Shown here: one piece after another, positions 1-7,160 of the stretch | How positions within the stretch are numbered: position 1 is the stretch's first letter | How the letters are laid out: every line of letters starts with the position of its first letter | Position numbers and translations under genes: made by a program | Assembly: GCF_025836995.1 (NCBI RefSeq) | Contig: NZ_CP107546.1 | Coordinates: 1,426,001 to 1,490,000, forward strand | Reading direction: 5' to 3' | Origin: Microbacterium sp. M28 | GTDB lineage: Bacteria > Actinomycetota > Actinomycetes > Actinomycetales > Microbacteriaceae | DNA: 64,000 nucleotides | Notes under the pieces: generated by a model | What the model saw: only the letters and a program-made list of their open reading frames with translations | What the model was told of the DNA's origin: nothing | Database searches by the model: none

Positions 1-230
1 AGCAGGTCGCCGCGCTGCTGAAGATCACGGGCGACTGGGGCAAGTTCAAGGGCGACAAGGACGCGAAGTCCACGCTCAAGGTCGCCGAGCCCAAGGCTCC
101 GTTCGAGATCGACGCGTCCAAGAAGTCGGTCGTCAAGCCGAAGGCGGAGAAGAAGGAGACTCCCGCTGAGGAGGCTCCCGCCGCTGCCGACGCGGAGGCC
201 GCTGAGGCTCCCGCCGCCGACGCCGAGTAA
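1..230 (+). CDS. rpsP: 30S ribosomal protein S16, C-terminal part (cut by window start)
   Basis: Only the last 76 codons are present; the first whole codon is at position 3. The opening residues (QVAALLKITGDW) match the end of the conserved S16 core, which binds 16S rRNA in the small subunit. After the core comes a low-complexity tail of about 50 residues rich in Lys, then Ala, Glu and Pro, absent from the short enterobacterial S16 but usual in actinobacteria. The order rpsP-khpA-rimM-trmD downstream is the standard actinobacterial one and supports the call. The promoter and start lie outside the window. Confidence 0.9.
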   Translation, partial: QVAALLKITGDWGKFKGDKDAKSTLKVAEPKAPFEIDASKKSVVKPKAEKKETPAEEAPAAADAEAAEAPAADAE

Positions 231-236
231 TCCGTC

Positions 237-467
237 GTGCTGGCCGCCGCGCTCGAACACGTCGTCAAGGGGATCGTCGATCACCCGGACGACGTCCGCA
301 TCACCGAATCCACATCGCCGCGAGGCGACCTGCTCGAGGTGCGCGTGCACCCCGACGACCGTGGACGCGTGATCGGGCGCGGCGGTCGCACCGCGAAGGC
401 GCTGCGTACGCTGATCTCCGCCCTCGCCGACGGACGTCGCGTTCGCGTCGACGTCGCGGACGACTGA
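237..467 (+). CDS. khpA: KH-domain RNA-binding protein KhpA
   Basis: A 76-residue protein that is a single KH domain. The diagnostic GxxG loop is visible as GRGGRTAK about residues 44-51. KhpA proteins bind RNA, usually with KhpB, and affect cell division or small-RNA function in Gram-positive bacteria; the exact role here is inferred from the family. The GTG start lies 6 bases after the rpsP stop and rimM begins 1 base after its own stop, so it is translated as part of the rpsP operon. Length and position between rpsP and rimM are typical. Confidence 0.93.
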   Translation: MLAAALEHVVKGIVDHPDDVRITESTSPRGDLLEVRVHPDDRGRVIGRGGRTAKALRTLISALADGRRVRVDVADD

Positions 468-468
468 C

Positions 469-1065
469 GTGGCGGTCGGCGACAAAGGCCAGGCACGCAA
501 TCAGCTGCGCGTCGGCCGCCTGGTCAAGGCGCACGGGCTCAAGGGCGCCATCAAGCTCGAGCTGTACACCGACAACCCCGAAGCACGTTTCGTCACGGGG
601 GCCGAGTTCACGTTGCAGGTGCCAGAGGCGTCTCCGTGGCACGGCAAGACGATCACCGTCCGCGAGTACCGCGTGATGAACGGCAACCCGGTCGTCTTCT
701 TCGAGGACATCGAGGACCGCGACGCCGCCGAAGGCCTCGTGCGCGCCATCCTGTGGATCGACCAGGACGACGTCGAACCCGAGGACAACGCCTGGTACGA
801 CCACCAGCTCACCGGACTCGACGTCGTGCGCGACGAGAAGGTCGTCGGGCGCGTCGTGCGCATCGACCACATGCCGGCACAGGATCTGCTCATCGTCCGC
901 CCGCTCGAGTCGGATTCCGAGGAGATCATGGTCCCCTTCGTCGAGGCGATCGTCCCGACCGTGGACATCGAGGCCGGTCGCGTCATCGTCACCCCTCCCG
1001 CCGGACTCTTCGAGGAGCTTCCGGACGCGGCATCCGACGAGCAGCCCGCTGCCGACGCATCCTGA
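469..1065 (+). CDS. rimM: 16S rRNA processing protein RimM
   Basis: A 198-residue RimM, which assists maturation of the 30S head domain by binding S19. The N-terminal beta-barrel carries the family signature (LRVGRLVKAHGLKGAIKL, about residues 10-27), and the PRC-barrel begins near WYDHQLTGLDV in the second half. The C-terminus is an acidic, Ala-rich tail. GTG is used as start, 1 base after khpA, and no other start fits the conserved N-terminus. It lies in the rpsP-khpA-rimM-trmD operon, although trmD may also have its own promoter inside the 18-base gap that follows. Confidence 0.96.
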   Translation: MAVGDKGQARNQLRVGRLVKAHGLKGAIKLELYTDNPEARFVTGAEFTLQVPEASPWHGKTITVREYRVMNGNPVVFFEDIEDRDAAEGLVRAILWIDQDDVEPEDNAWYDHQLTGLDVVRDEKVVGRVVRIDHMPAQDLLIVRPLESDSEEIMVPFVEAIVPTVDIEAGRVIVTPPAGLFEELPDAASDEQPAADAS

Positions 1066-1071
1066 TCCGTC

Positions 1072-1077
1072 TACCCT
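1072..1077 (+). promoter_or_regulatory. Candidate -10 box for leaderless trmD transcript
   Basis: TACCCT followed by exactly 6 bases and then the GTG start of trmD. The same TANNNT-N6-start geometry recurs before many genes in this window. No clear -35 hexamer is visible, so this may only supplement read-through from rimM. Confidence 0.35.
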
Positions 1078-1083
1078 GATCCC

Positions 1084-1785
1084 GTGCGCTTCGACGTCGT
1101 CTCGATCTTCCCGTCGTACTTCGACGGACTCACGCTGTCCCTGCTCGGCAAAGCGCAGGACGCTGGGATCATCGATCTGAATGTGCGCGATCTGCGCGAC
1201 TGGACGAGCGATCGGCACCGCACGGTCGACGACACTCCGTACGGGGGCGGCGCCGGGATGGTCATGAAGCCGGAGCCCTGGGCGCTCGCGCTCGACGAGC
1301 TCGCGGGCACGCAGGCCGGCGACCGCCCGACGATCATCTTCCCGTCGCCCGCCGGCGAGGTCTTCACGCAAGCCACCGCACGGGATCTCGCCACGCGCGA
1401 GCACCTCATCTTCGGCTGCGGGCGCTACGAGGGCATCGATGAGCGGGTGTTCGAGTACGCCGCGGGCCTCGGAGAGGTGCGCCTGGTCAGCCTCGGCGAC
1501 TACGTGCTGAACGGGGGAGAGGTCGCCGTCATGGCGATGATCGAGGCGATCGGACGCCTCATCCCCGGCGTCGTCGGCAACCCCGAGAGCCTCGTCGAGG
1601 AATCCCACGAGGACGGGCTGCTCGAGTACCCGTCGTACACCAAGCCGGCGTCCTGGCGCGACCGTGAGGTTCCGCCGGTGCTGCTGAGCGGCAACCACGG
1701 CGCGATCGCCCGCTGGCGTCACGAGCAGCAGTTGGAGCGCACACGCACCCGTCGGCCCGATCTGCTCGGCGACGACTCGGCCTGA
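1084..1785 (+). CDS. trmD: tRNA (guanine-N1)-methyltransferase TrmD
   Basis: A 233-residue SPOUT-class enzyme that uses S-adenosylmethionine to methylate G37 of tRNAs, preventing frameshifting. Visible family motifs include [14 protein letters not shown] (substrate loop), [13 protein letters not shown] and the trefoil-knot cofactor segment [14 protein letters not shown] around residues 139-152. The length is normal for actinobacterial TrmD. The GTG start is supported by the standard N-terminus ([10 protein letters not shown]) and by a candidate -10 box six bases upstream. The adjacent minus-strand gene ends 3 bases after its stop, so the two genes converge. Confidence 0.97.
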   Translation: MRFDVVSIFPSYFDGLTLSLLGKAQDAGIIDLNVRDLRDWTSDRHRTVDDTPYGGGAGMVMKPEPWALALDELAGTQAGDRPTIIFPSPAGEVFTQATARDLATREHLIFGCGRYEGIDERVFEYAAGLGEVRLVSLGDYVLNGGEVAVMAMIEAIGRLIPGVVGNPESLVEESHEDGLLEYPSYTKPASWRDREVPPVLLSGNHGAIARWRHEQQLERTRTRRPDLLGDDSA

Positions 1786-1788
1786 GAC

Positions 1789-2382
1789 TCAGACGACCCG
1801 CTCGACTCCGCCGTCGATCTCGAACACCAGACCGTGCGGATGCCGGAGCGACAGCGCCCCGGACGCGTCGAGACCCCGCAGTTCTGCGCGCAGCATCCGT
1901 CCGATCATCTCGTGCGCGACGATCAGGGGCGCACCGTCCGACACCCAGCCGCACTCGCTCAACGCCCGTCGGGCGCGCAGTCGCGCCTGCGCGTAGCTCT
2001 CCCCGCCGGGGAACGCCCAGCCGTAGCGGTTCTCCGCGCGCTCGGCGCGTGCACCGGGGAACACCTCCTCGATCTCGGACCACGTCATCCCCGCCATCTC
2101 GCCGTGATCGAGTTCCGCGAGATCCGCGACCTCGACCAGGTCGGCGCCGAGCCGCTCCGCGATGATCAGGGCCGTCGCCATCGCGCGACCCAGCGGGCTG
2201 GTGCAGACCGTGCGGATTCCTGAGCCGTCCAGACGCTGCGCCGCATCCGCGGCCTGCGCGAGACCGTCTGCGGTGAGCGGGGAATCCCGACGACCCTGCA
2301 AGCGACCTTCGAGATTCCATGCCGTCTGACCGCACCGGGCGAGATATGCCCGCTGCGGCACATGGCGATCACGCGGAATCAT
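1789..2382 (-). CDS. Histidine phosphatase superfamily protein lacking the catalytic His
   Basis: A 197-residue protein with the phosphoglycerate-mutase/histidine-phosphatase fold. The usual RHG nucleophile motif reads RCG (Cys17, codon at 2332-2334), so the phosphorylated His is replaced by Cys. Other family landmarks remain: TSPLGRAMATA (second Arg), the acidic DHGEM segment, and the distal His157 in AHEMIGRM. It may have lost activity, may work by another mechanism, or the base call may be wrong. The ATG at 2382 is preferred over a GTG at 2406 because a CATCCT -10-like box sits exactly 6 bases upstream of the ATG. It converges with trmD. Confidence 0.82.
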   Translation of the reverse strand: MIPRDRHVPQRAYLARCGQTAWNLEGRLQGRRDSPLTADGLAQAADAAQRLDGSGIRTVCTSPLGRAMATALIIAERLGADLVEVADLAELDHGEMAGMTWSEIEEVFPGARAERAENRYGWAFPGGESYAQARLRARRALSECGWVSDGAPLIVAHEMIGRMLRAELRGLDASGALSLRHPHGLVFEIDGGVERVV

Positions 2383-2388
2383 GCCCTC

Positions 2389-2394
2389 AGGATG
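2389..2394 (-). promoter_or_regulatory. Candidate -10 box for the histidine-phosphatase-like gene
   Basis: CATCCT read on the minus strand, 6 bases upstream of the ATG at 2382, one mismatch from TANNNT. It has the same leaderless geometry as other genes here and favours the internal ATG as the true start. Confidence 0.3.
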
Positions 2395-2432
2395 GCACAG
2401 CACCACGAGCGAAGGGGAGGCCCGTGTCCCGA

Positions 2433-2438
2433 TAGCAT
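2433..2438 (+). promoter_or_regulatory. Candidate -10 box, leaderless pyrimidine-dimer glycosylase gene
   Basis: TAGCAT followed by 6 bases and the GTG start at 2445, so transcription should begin at or next to the start codon. No ribosome binding site is visible. Confidence 0.45.
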
Positions 2439-2444
2439 CGACGG

Positions 2445-2891
2445 GTGAGGATCTGGTCGCTGCACCCGCGTTATCTCGACCGGCAGGGCCTGATCGCGTG
2501 CTGGCGCGAGACCCTGCTCGCCCAGGCCGTGCTCAACGGTGCGACGCGCGGATACACCCGCCACCCGCAGCTCGAACGGTTCCGCGAGACCGATGAGCCG
2601 CTCGCATCCATCGGCGCGTATCTGCACGGGCTCGCGACGGAGGCGGACCACCGCGGATACCGATTCGATCGTTCCCGCATCGTCGACGCCGTGGAGCAGT
2701 CCGCGACGATCGGCGTCACTGATGGTCAGATCGCGCTCGAATGGGCGCACCTGTTGGCGAAGCTCGCCGTGCGGAGCCCCGAGCTGCGCGAACGATGGGC
2801 GGACATCACGCGGCCGGAACCGCATCCGCTGTTCACGGTCACGGCTGGACCCATCGCGTCGTGGGAGCGCGCTGGACAGCCGCCGACCTGA
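2445..2891 (+). CDS. Pyrimidine dimer DNA glycosylase / endonuclease V family
   Basis: A 148-residue protein opening with MRIWSLHPRYLDRQGL and followed by CWRETLLAQAVL and TRGYTRHPQLERF, the hallmark blocks of the Pyr_excise family that includes T4 endonuclease V (DenV). That family removes UV-induced cyclobutane pyrimidine dimers by base excision. Activity here is inferred from the family; conservation of the N-terminal active-site region is good. The GTG start is required for the conserved N-terminus and lies 6 bases after a TAGCAT -10 box. It converges with map, 4 bases away, and is part of a four-gene insertion between trmD and rplS. Confidence 0.85.
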   Translation: MRIWSLHPRYLDRQGLIACWRETLLAQAVLNGATRGYTRHPQLERFRETDEPLASIGAYLHGLATEADHRGYRFDRSRIVDAVEQSATIGVTDGQIALEWAHLLAKLAVRSPELRERWADITRPEPHPLFTVTAGPIASWERAGQPPT

Positions 2892-2895
2892 TCGG

Positions 2896-3678
2896 TCAGT
2901 CGACGCCGAGGAATGACCGGTCGGTCAGGATGATCGGCCCGTCGTCCGTGATGGCGATCGTGTGCTCGGAGTGCGCGCCGCGCGAGCCGTCGGCGCTGCG
3001 CAGCGTCCAGCCGTCGGCATCCGTGACCAGTTCGTCCGTCGTCGCGAGGAACCACGGCTCGAGCGCGAGGACCAGACCAGCGCGCAGCGGGAAGCCGCGG
3101 CCGGCGCGTCCGTCGTTGGCCACGTGCGGGTCGCCGTGCATCGTTCTCCCGACGCCGTGTCCGCCGAAGTCGGTGTTGATGCTGTAGCCCTCGCCGTGCG
3201 CGATGCCGGCGACCGATGCCGAGATGTCGCCGATGCGGTTGCCGACGACGGCGGCAGCGATCGCGGCATCCAGTGCCCGCTCCGTCGTGTCGATCAGGCG
3301 CAGGTCCTCGTCGCGCGCCGTACCGACCACGAACGAGACGGCGGAATCCGCGACCCAGCCGTCGACGGCCACCGCGAAGTCAAGCGTCACGAGGTCGCCG
3401 TCGCGCAGGACGTAGTCGTGGGGGAGCCCGTGCAGGACGGCGTCGTTGACGGAGGTGCAGATGACCTTGCCGAACGGGCCGCGGCCGAACGACGGTGCGT
3501 AGTCGATGTAGCAGGACTCCGCGCCGGCCTTGCGGATCATGTCGTGCGCGCGGCGGTCGATGTCCAGCAGATTGGTGCCGATCTTCGTGTCGGCGCGCAG
3601 CGTGGCGAGGGTCTCGGCGACGAATCGCCCCGCGGCCCGCATCTCATCGATCTCGGCCGGAGTGCGCAGTTCGATCAT
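2896..3678 (-). CDS. map: Type I methionine aminopeptidase
   Basis: A 260-residue MetAP that removes the initiator Met from nascent proteins with two divalent metal ions. Metal-ligand blocks are visible: VTLDFAVAVDGWVADSA (two Asp), FGGHGVGRTMHGDPH (His) and the late Glu-containing LALEPWF and SEHTIAI segments. The ATG at 3678 gives the usual MIELRTPAEID start; a longer open frame upstream adds only low-quality sequence. The minus-strand leader has a GAGGAAC ribosome site close to the ATG. Map genes in actinobacteria usually sit near secY-adk, so this may be a second copy; that cannot be settled from this window. Confidence 0.95.
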   Translation of the reverse strand: MIELRTPAEIDEMRAAGRFVAETLATLRADTKIGTNLLDIDRRAHDMIRKAGAESCYIDYAPSFGRGPFGKVICTSVNDAVLHGLPHDYVLRDGDLVTLDFAVAVDGWVADSAVSFVVGTARDEDLRLIDTTERALDAAIAAAVVGNRIGDISASVAGIAHGEGYSINTDFGGHGVGRTMHGDPHVANDGRAGRGFPLRAGLVLALEPWFLATTDELVTDADGWTLRSADGSRGAHSEHTIAITDDGPIILTDRSFLGVD

Positions 3679-3774
3679 GGTGTTCCTCTCGTCCCCTCCA
3701 TTCTCCCGGATCCGAAGGGCTCGCCGGCGCACCCGCTCTCAGCGAACACTTCGTCCGGCACGACGCGCGCGACG

Positions 3775-3780
3775 TACCAT
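3775..3780 (+). promoter_or_regulatory. Candidate -10 box, leaderless membrane-protein gene
   Basis: TACCAT followed by 6 bases and the ATG at 3787. Same spacing as at many other genes in the window. Confidence 0.4.
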
Positions 3781-3786
3781 CGCAGT

Positions 3787-4275
3787 ATGTGGTTGCGAGA
3801 GGCGTTCTTCCGGTGGCTCATTCCGGCCGCTTTCGTGCTGCCGCTGTGGCTGCTCATCGGCTGGGGCGTGTTCTCCGGCGGAGGATGGGCGTTCCTGTTC
3901 CTCTTCGTCGGCATCCCGTCGGTCTTCGTCGGGCAGCTGATCCTCACTCTCCTGGTCCGGGCGCGCCCCACGGTGCGTCTCACTCGGGCGGTGTCGTGGT
4001 GGGACGTCGCAGGCTTCGGCGTGTGGCACGCCCTCACCATCGCTGTGGGGTTCTATCCATCGTGGTTCGCACCGGCGCTCACGCTGGCGATCATCAGCGG
4101 CATCGCCCTGATCTGGCTGTCCCTCTGGCAGCTGTGGCGAGAAGCACGTGACAGCGGTGGGATCCGTGTGGTCACGACGTCCTGGCGTGCACCGGTCGAC
4201 GAGGAGCCGACTGCCGAGCGCGTCACCGACCCCGAGGTGTTCGTGATCCGGGAGAAGCCCGACTCCGACCGCTGA
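3787..4275 (+). CDS. Conserved four-helix membrane protein of unknown function
   Basis: A 162-residue protein with four hydrophobic segments (about residues 8-30, 33-55, 72-95 and 98-116), a short basic loop, and a charged cytoplasmic tail rich in Glu, Asp and Thr. I do not recognise a catalytic domain; similar small proteins are often given a generic transporter label without evidence. The ATG at 3787 follows a TACCAT box by 6 bases and places the first helix right at the N-terminus. It ends 165 bases before rplS and is the last gene of the insertion between trmD and rplS. Confidence 0.75.
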   Translation: MWLREAFFRWLIPAAFVLPLWLLIGWGVFSGGGWAFLFLFVGIPSVFVGQLILTLLVRARPTVRLTRAVSWWDVAGFGVWHALTIAVGFYPSWFAPALTLAIISGIALIWLSLWQLWREARDSGGIRVVTTSWRAPVDEEPTAERVTDPEVFVIREKPDSDR

Positions 4276-4282
4276 GCGTGTT

Positions 4283-4311
4283 TTGGCCGTGGCGCGGATC
4301 CATGGCAGAAT
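4283..4311 (+). promoter_or_regulatory. Promoter of rplS (-35 TTGGCC, -10 CAGAAT)
   Basis: TTGGCC at 4283-4288 and CAGAAT at 4306-4311 are separated by 17 bases, a good sigma-A type pair. Transcription from about 4318 would give a 5' leader of roughly 120 bases before the rplS ATG, long enough for autoregulation, though I recognise no specific leader structure. Confidence 0.5.
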
Positions 4312-4440
4312 GGACCCTTGTGCCGTGACCGGCTCTGCCTCAGGGGAGCCCGCGGACGCCATGCGCTCCGTTCAGCACACACCTTACGTATTCCTTCCAG
4401 CTTGCACCCGACCTGTGGCGGATGCAGAGAGTAGACGATC

Positions 4441-4788
4441 ATGCAGATCCTCGACGCCGTCGATGCGGCTTCGCTCCGTTCCGACGTTCCCGACTTCGCA
4501 CCAGGCGACACGATCAACGTGCACGTCAACATCACCGAGGGCAACCGCTCGCGCATCCAGATCTTCAAGGGTGTCGTGATCGGCCGCCAGGGCGATGGCG
4601 TGCGCGAGACCTTCACGGTCCGCAAGATCAGCTTCCAGGTGGGCGTCGAGCGCACCTTCCCGGTGCACTCCCCGGTGATCGACCACATCGAGGTCGTCAC
4701 CCGCGGTGACGTGCGTCGCGCGAAGCTCTACTACCTGCGCAACCTCCGCGGCAAGAAGGCGAAGATCAAGGAGAAGCGCGACAACTGA
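4441..4788 (+). CDS. rplS: 50S ribosomal protein L19
   Basis: A 115-residue L19, located at the 30S-50S interface. The family core is clear: [18 protein letters not shown], then [39 protein letters not shown], and the basic tail [18 protein letters not shown]. The N-terminus matches other actinobacterial L19 proteins. It is separated from the upstream block by its own promoter and a leader of about 120 bases, and is followed after 15 bases by a strong hairpin terminator, so it is probably transcribed alone, while lepB starts a new unit. Confidence 0.97.
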   Translation: MQILDAVDAASLRSDVPDFAPGDTINVHVNITEGNRSRIQIFKGVVIGRQGDGVRETFTVRKISFQVGVERTFPVHSPVIDHIEVVTRGDVRRAKLYYLRNLRGKKAKIKEKRDN

Positions 4789-4803
4789 GTCGACGCCTCT
4801 TCG

Positions 4804-4843
4804 AAGCACCCCGGGACACTCGTGTCCCGGGGTGCTTTCTTTC
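4804..4843 (+). terminator. Intrinsic terminator after rplS
   Basis: A perfect 15-base-pair stem (4804-4818 with 4823-4837) around a CTCG loop, followed by the T-rich stretch TCTTTC. This is the strongest terminator in the window. Confidence 0.9.
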
Positions 4844-4908
4844 GGCCAGGATATGCAACGCTTGTAAGGCCGTACCGACGTCCGGCGTGAAGCTCGTGAA
4901 GGAATGCG

Positions 4909-5637
4909 ATGACGACTGAGTCCACCCCGGCCCCGGAACCGAAGCGGCGGCGTGGCTTCCTGATCTTCCTGCGTGACGTCCTCATCATCGTGGTGATCGC
5001 GGCGCTCGTGTCCTTCCTGGTCAAGACCTTCGTCGTCCGCTCGTTCTACATCCCGTCGGGCTCGATGGAGCAGACGCTTCTCGTGAACGACCGCATCCTG
5101 GTCGACGAGCTCACCCCGCGCTGGACGGGCTACGAGCGCGGCGACGTCGTCGTGTTCCAGGACCCGGGCGGATGGCTTCCCCCCGCCGTCCAGGAGCCGG
5201 CCCAGCCTCCGCTGATCGGCTTCGTCGACGGCGTCCTCACCTTCATCGGGATCTCGGCATCCGATTCGCAGGATCACCTCGTCAAGCGGCTCATCGGCCT
5301 CCCCGGTGACCACGTGGTGTGCTGCAACTCGCTCGGCCAGGTGTCGGTCAACGGCGCGCCGATCGACGAGCTCTCGTACCTGAACGTCCCCGAGGGCGAC
5401 ACGCTCGCCTCCGAAGAGCCGTTCGATGTCACGGTCCCCGACGGGCAGCTGTGGCTGCTCGGAGATAACCGCGACAGGTCCCAGGACGCCAGAGCGCATC
5501 AGGATCTGCCCACCGGCGGATTCGTCCCGCTCGACAACGTGGTGGGCAAGGCGTTCCTGACCACCTGGCCGCTGGACCGGATCGGCACCATCGACGGGCA
5601 CCACGAGGTGTTCAACGGAGTACCGGACCCCGAATGA
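4909..5637 (+). CDS. lepB: Signal peptidase I
   Basis: A 242-residue type I signal peptidase that cleaves signal peptides from exported proteins. A cytoplasmic N-terminus of about 22 residues is followed by one membrane helix (FLRDVLIIVVIAALVSFLVKT). The catalytic Ser52 lies in PSGSMEQTL and the general base Lys126 in KRLIGLPGD; the box E region LLGDNRDRSQDAR is near the end. The short C-terminus shows no second helix. Its ATG follows an AAGGAATG ribosome site. rnhB overlaps its last four bases, so the two are translationally coupled. Confidence 0.96.
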   Translation: MTTESTPAPEPKRRRGFLIFLRDVLIIVVIAALVSFLVKTFVVRSFYIPSGSMEQTLLVNDRILVDELTPRWTGYERGDVVVFQDPGGWLPPAVQEPAQPPLIGFVDGVLTFIGISASDSQDHLVKRLIGLPGDHVVCCNSLGQVSVNGAPIDELSYLNVPEGDTLASEEPFDVTVPDGQLWLLGDNRDRSQDARAHQDLPTGGFVPLDNVVGKAFLTTWPLDRIGTIDGHHEVFNGVPDPE

Positions 5638-6296
5638 TGACCGTCGTCGCCCCGACGCTCCGGCTCGAACGCGCGCTTCTCAAGGAGCACGAGTTGATCA
5701 TCGCGCTCGACGAGGTCGGACGCGGCGCGCTGGCCGGTCCCGTCACGGTCGGTGCGGCGGTGATGGATGCCGCCGGTGCACGCCGCCGCGTTCCTGACGG
5801 GCTGCGCGATTCGAAGCTCATCACCGAACGTCGGCGACCGGATGTCGCGCTGCGCGCCGCGGCGTGGGTGCCCGCATCCGGCCTCGGCTGGGCCAGCGCC
5901 GCCGAGGTCGACGAGGTCGGCATCATGCGCGCGCTGGGACTCGCCGCCTCACGGGCCCTGCTGGCGATCGCGGAGCAGGGAGTGGTCACCGAGCGCGCTC
6001 TGGTGATCCTGGACGGCAATCACGACTACGTGTCGGCCGTGCATCCGTCGCGTCTGCACGTGCGTCCGGTGATCAAGGCGGACCGCGACTGCGCGTCGGT
6101 CTCGGTGGCCTCGGTGATCGCCAAGGTGGCTCGCGATGCGCTGATGACCGAGTTGCACGACGAGCACCCCGTGTACCAGTGGGAGCGCAACAAGGGCTAT
6201 GCCAGTCCCGAGCATCGTGCGGCGATCCGGGACAGCGGTCTGTCGCCGCTGCACCGCTCGTCCTGGGCGATCGCCGACGCTCCGACGCTGTTCTGA
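5634..6296 (+). CDS. rnhB: Ribonuclease HII
   Basis: A 220-residue RNase HII that removes misincorporated ribonucleotides and RNA from RNA-DNA hybrids. The active-site block IIALDEVGRGALAGPVTVGA supplies the Asp-Glu pair (DEVGRG); further Asp residues are visible in VILDGNHDY and VIKADRDCASVSVASVIAKV. The first ATG (5634) overlaps the lepB stop by 4 bases; a second ATG at 5637 is also possible. lepB-rnhB-DUF2469-yraN is a conserved actinobacterial order, and this copy has normal length. Confidence 0.96.
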   Translation: MMTVVAPTLRLERALLKEHELIIALDEVGRGALAGPVTVGAAVMDAAGARRRVPDGLRDSKLITERRRPDVALRAAAWVPASGLGWASAAEVDEVGIMRALGLAASRALLAIAEQGVVTERALVILDGNHDYVSAVHPSRLHVRPVIKADRDCASVSVASVIAKVARDALMTELHDEHPVYQWERNKGYASPEHRAAIRDSGLSPLHRSSWAIADAPTLF

Positions 6297-6350
6297 CGGG
6301 CAGCGTGCCGCTCCACGCAGGGGAGGGCGCCGGTCGTGCGCCCGGACTCG

Positions 6351-6356
6351 TAGGAT
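6351..6356 (+). promoter_or_regulatory. Candidate -10 box upstream of the DUF2469 gene
   Basis: TAGGAT lies 9 bases before the ATG at 6366. A transcript would have a leader of only two or three bases. Confidence 0.4.
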
Positions 6357-6365
6357 GGACACATC

Positions 6366-6692
6366 ATGGATGAGGAAGCCTTCGACGATTACGACCGCGA
6401 ACTCGAACTCGCGCTGTTCCGCGAGTATCGGGACGTCGTCTCGCAGTTCCAGTACGTCGTCGAGACGGAGCGCCGCTTCTATCTCGCCAACGAGGTCAAC
6501 GTCGTGCGTCGGGACACCGAGCACGACTTCTACTTCGAGATCTCGATGACCGATGTCTGGGTGTGGGACATCTATCGCGCCGACCGGTTCGTGAAAGCCG
6601 TCCGCGTGCTGACGTTCAAGGACGTCAACGTGGAGGAGCTGCAGCGGCGCGAGTTCGAGCTGCCGGAGGAGCTGTCGCTCGACGGCAAGTGA
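6366..6692 (+). CDS. DUF2469 family protein
   Basis: A 108-residue acidic protein of a family found in actinobacteria directly after rnhB. The conserved core is easily seen: an acidic DEEAFDDYDRELELALFREYRD start, then QFQYVVETERRFYLANEV and a VWVWDIYR segment. No catalytic motif or membrane helix is visible and no function is established that I know of. The short leader and TAGGAT box suggest it can be expressed apart from rnhB. Synteny with lepB, rnhB and yraN makes the family assignment firm. Confidence 0.9.
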   Translation: MDEEAFDDYDRELELALFREYRDVVSQFQYVVETERRFYLANEVNVVRRDTEHDFYFEISMTDVWVWDIYRADRFVKAVRVLTFKDVNVEELQRREFELPEELSLDGK

Positions 6693-6797
6693 CCCGCTCT
6701 GCACACGTCGGTCACTGAGCGAACCTTCCCCCAGATCCCGTAGATCTCGCGGGCAGGCCGTCTGCGGCTGCTGTCCGCGGACGGGCACGCTGTCGGC

Positions 6798-7160
6798 ATG
6801 GCAGCGAAAGATGATCTCGGCCGAGTCGGCGAACAGCGTGCGGCCGCGTACCTGAGCGGGCTCGGCTACGAGGTTCTGGACCGCAACTGGCGGTGTCCTG
6901 CCGGCGAGGTCGACATCGTCGCGGCGCGCGGCGCCCTGCTGTGCGTCGTCGAGGTCAAGACACGCACCTCGCTGCGGTTCGGCCACCCGTTCGAGGCGCT
7001 CGACGACAAAAAGGTGCGTCGGCTCTGGCGCCTCGCGCACGCCTGGGTCGAAGCACATCCGGAACAGGCGGCGCATTCCCGAGTCCGGCTCGAGGCGATC
7101 GGCATCGTTGGCCCCGATCCGCGCAGCGGTGCGCTCGAGCATCTGGTGGATCTGCGATGA
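6798..7160 (+). CDS. YraN family (UPF0102) nuclease-like protein
   Basis: A 120-residue protein with the restriction-endonuclease-like core of UPF0102: GRVGEQRAAAYLSGLGYEVL, then GEVDIVAARG and VVEVKTRTS, giving the Asp and ExK residues expected in a metal-dependent nuclease site. Its cellular role is not established; family members lie next to the ComM-like ATPase and DprA in many bacteria, which hints at DNA processing. The 105 bases before it show no strong promoter. The next gene overlaps its stop (ATGA), so they are translationally coupled. Confidence 0.92.
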   Translation: MAAKDDLGRVGEQRAAAYLSGLGYEVLDRNWRCPAGEVDIVAARGALLCVVEVKTRTSLRFGHPFEALDDKKVRRLWRLAHAWVEAHPEQAAHSRVRLEAIGIVGPDPRSGALEHLVDLR

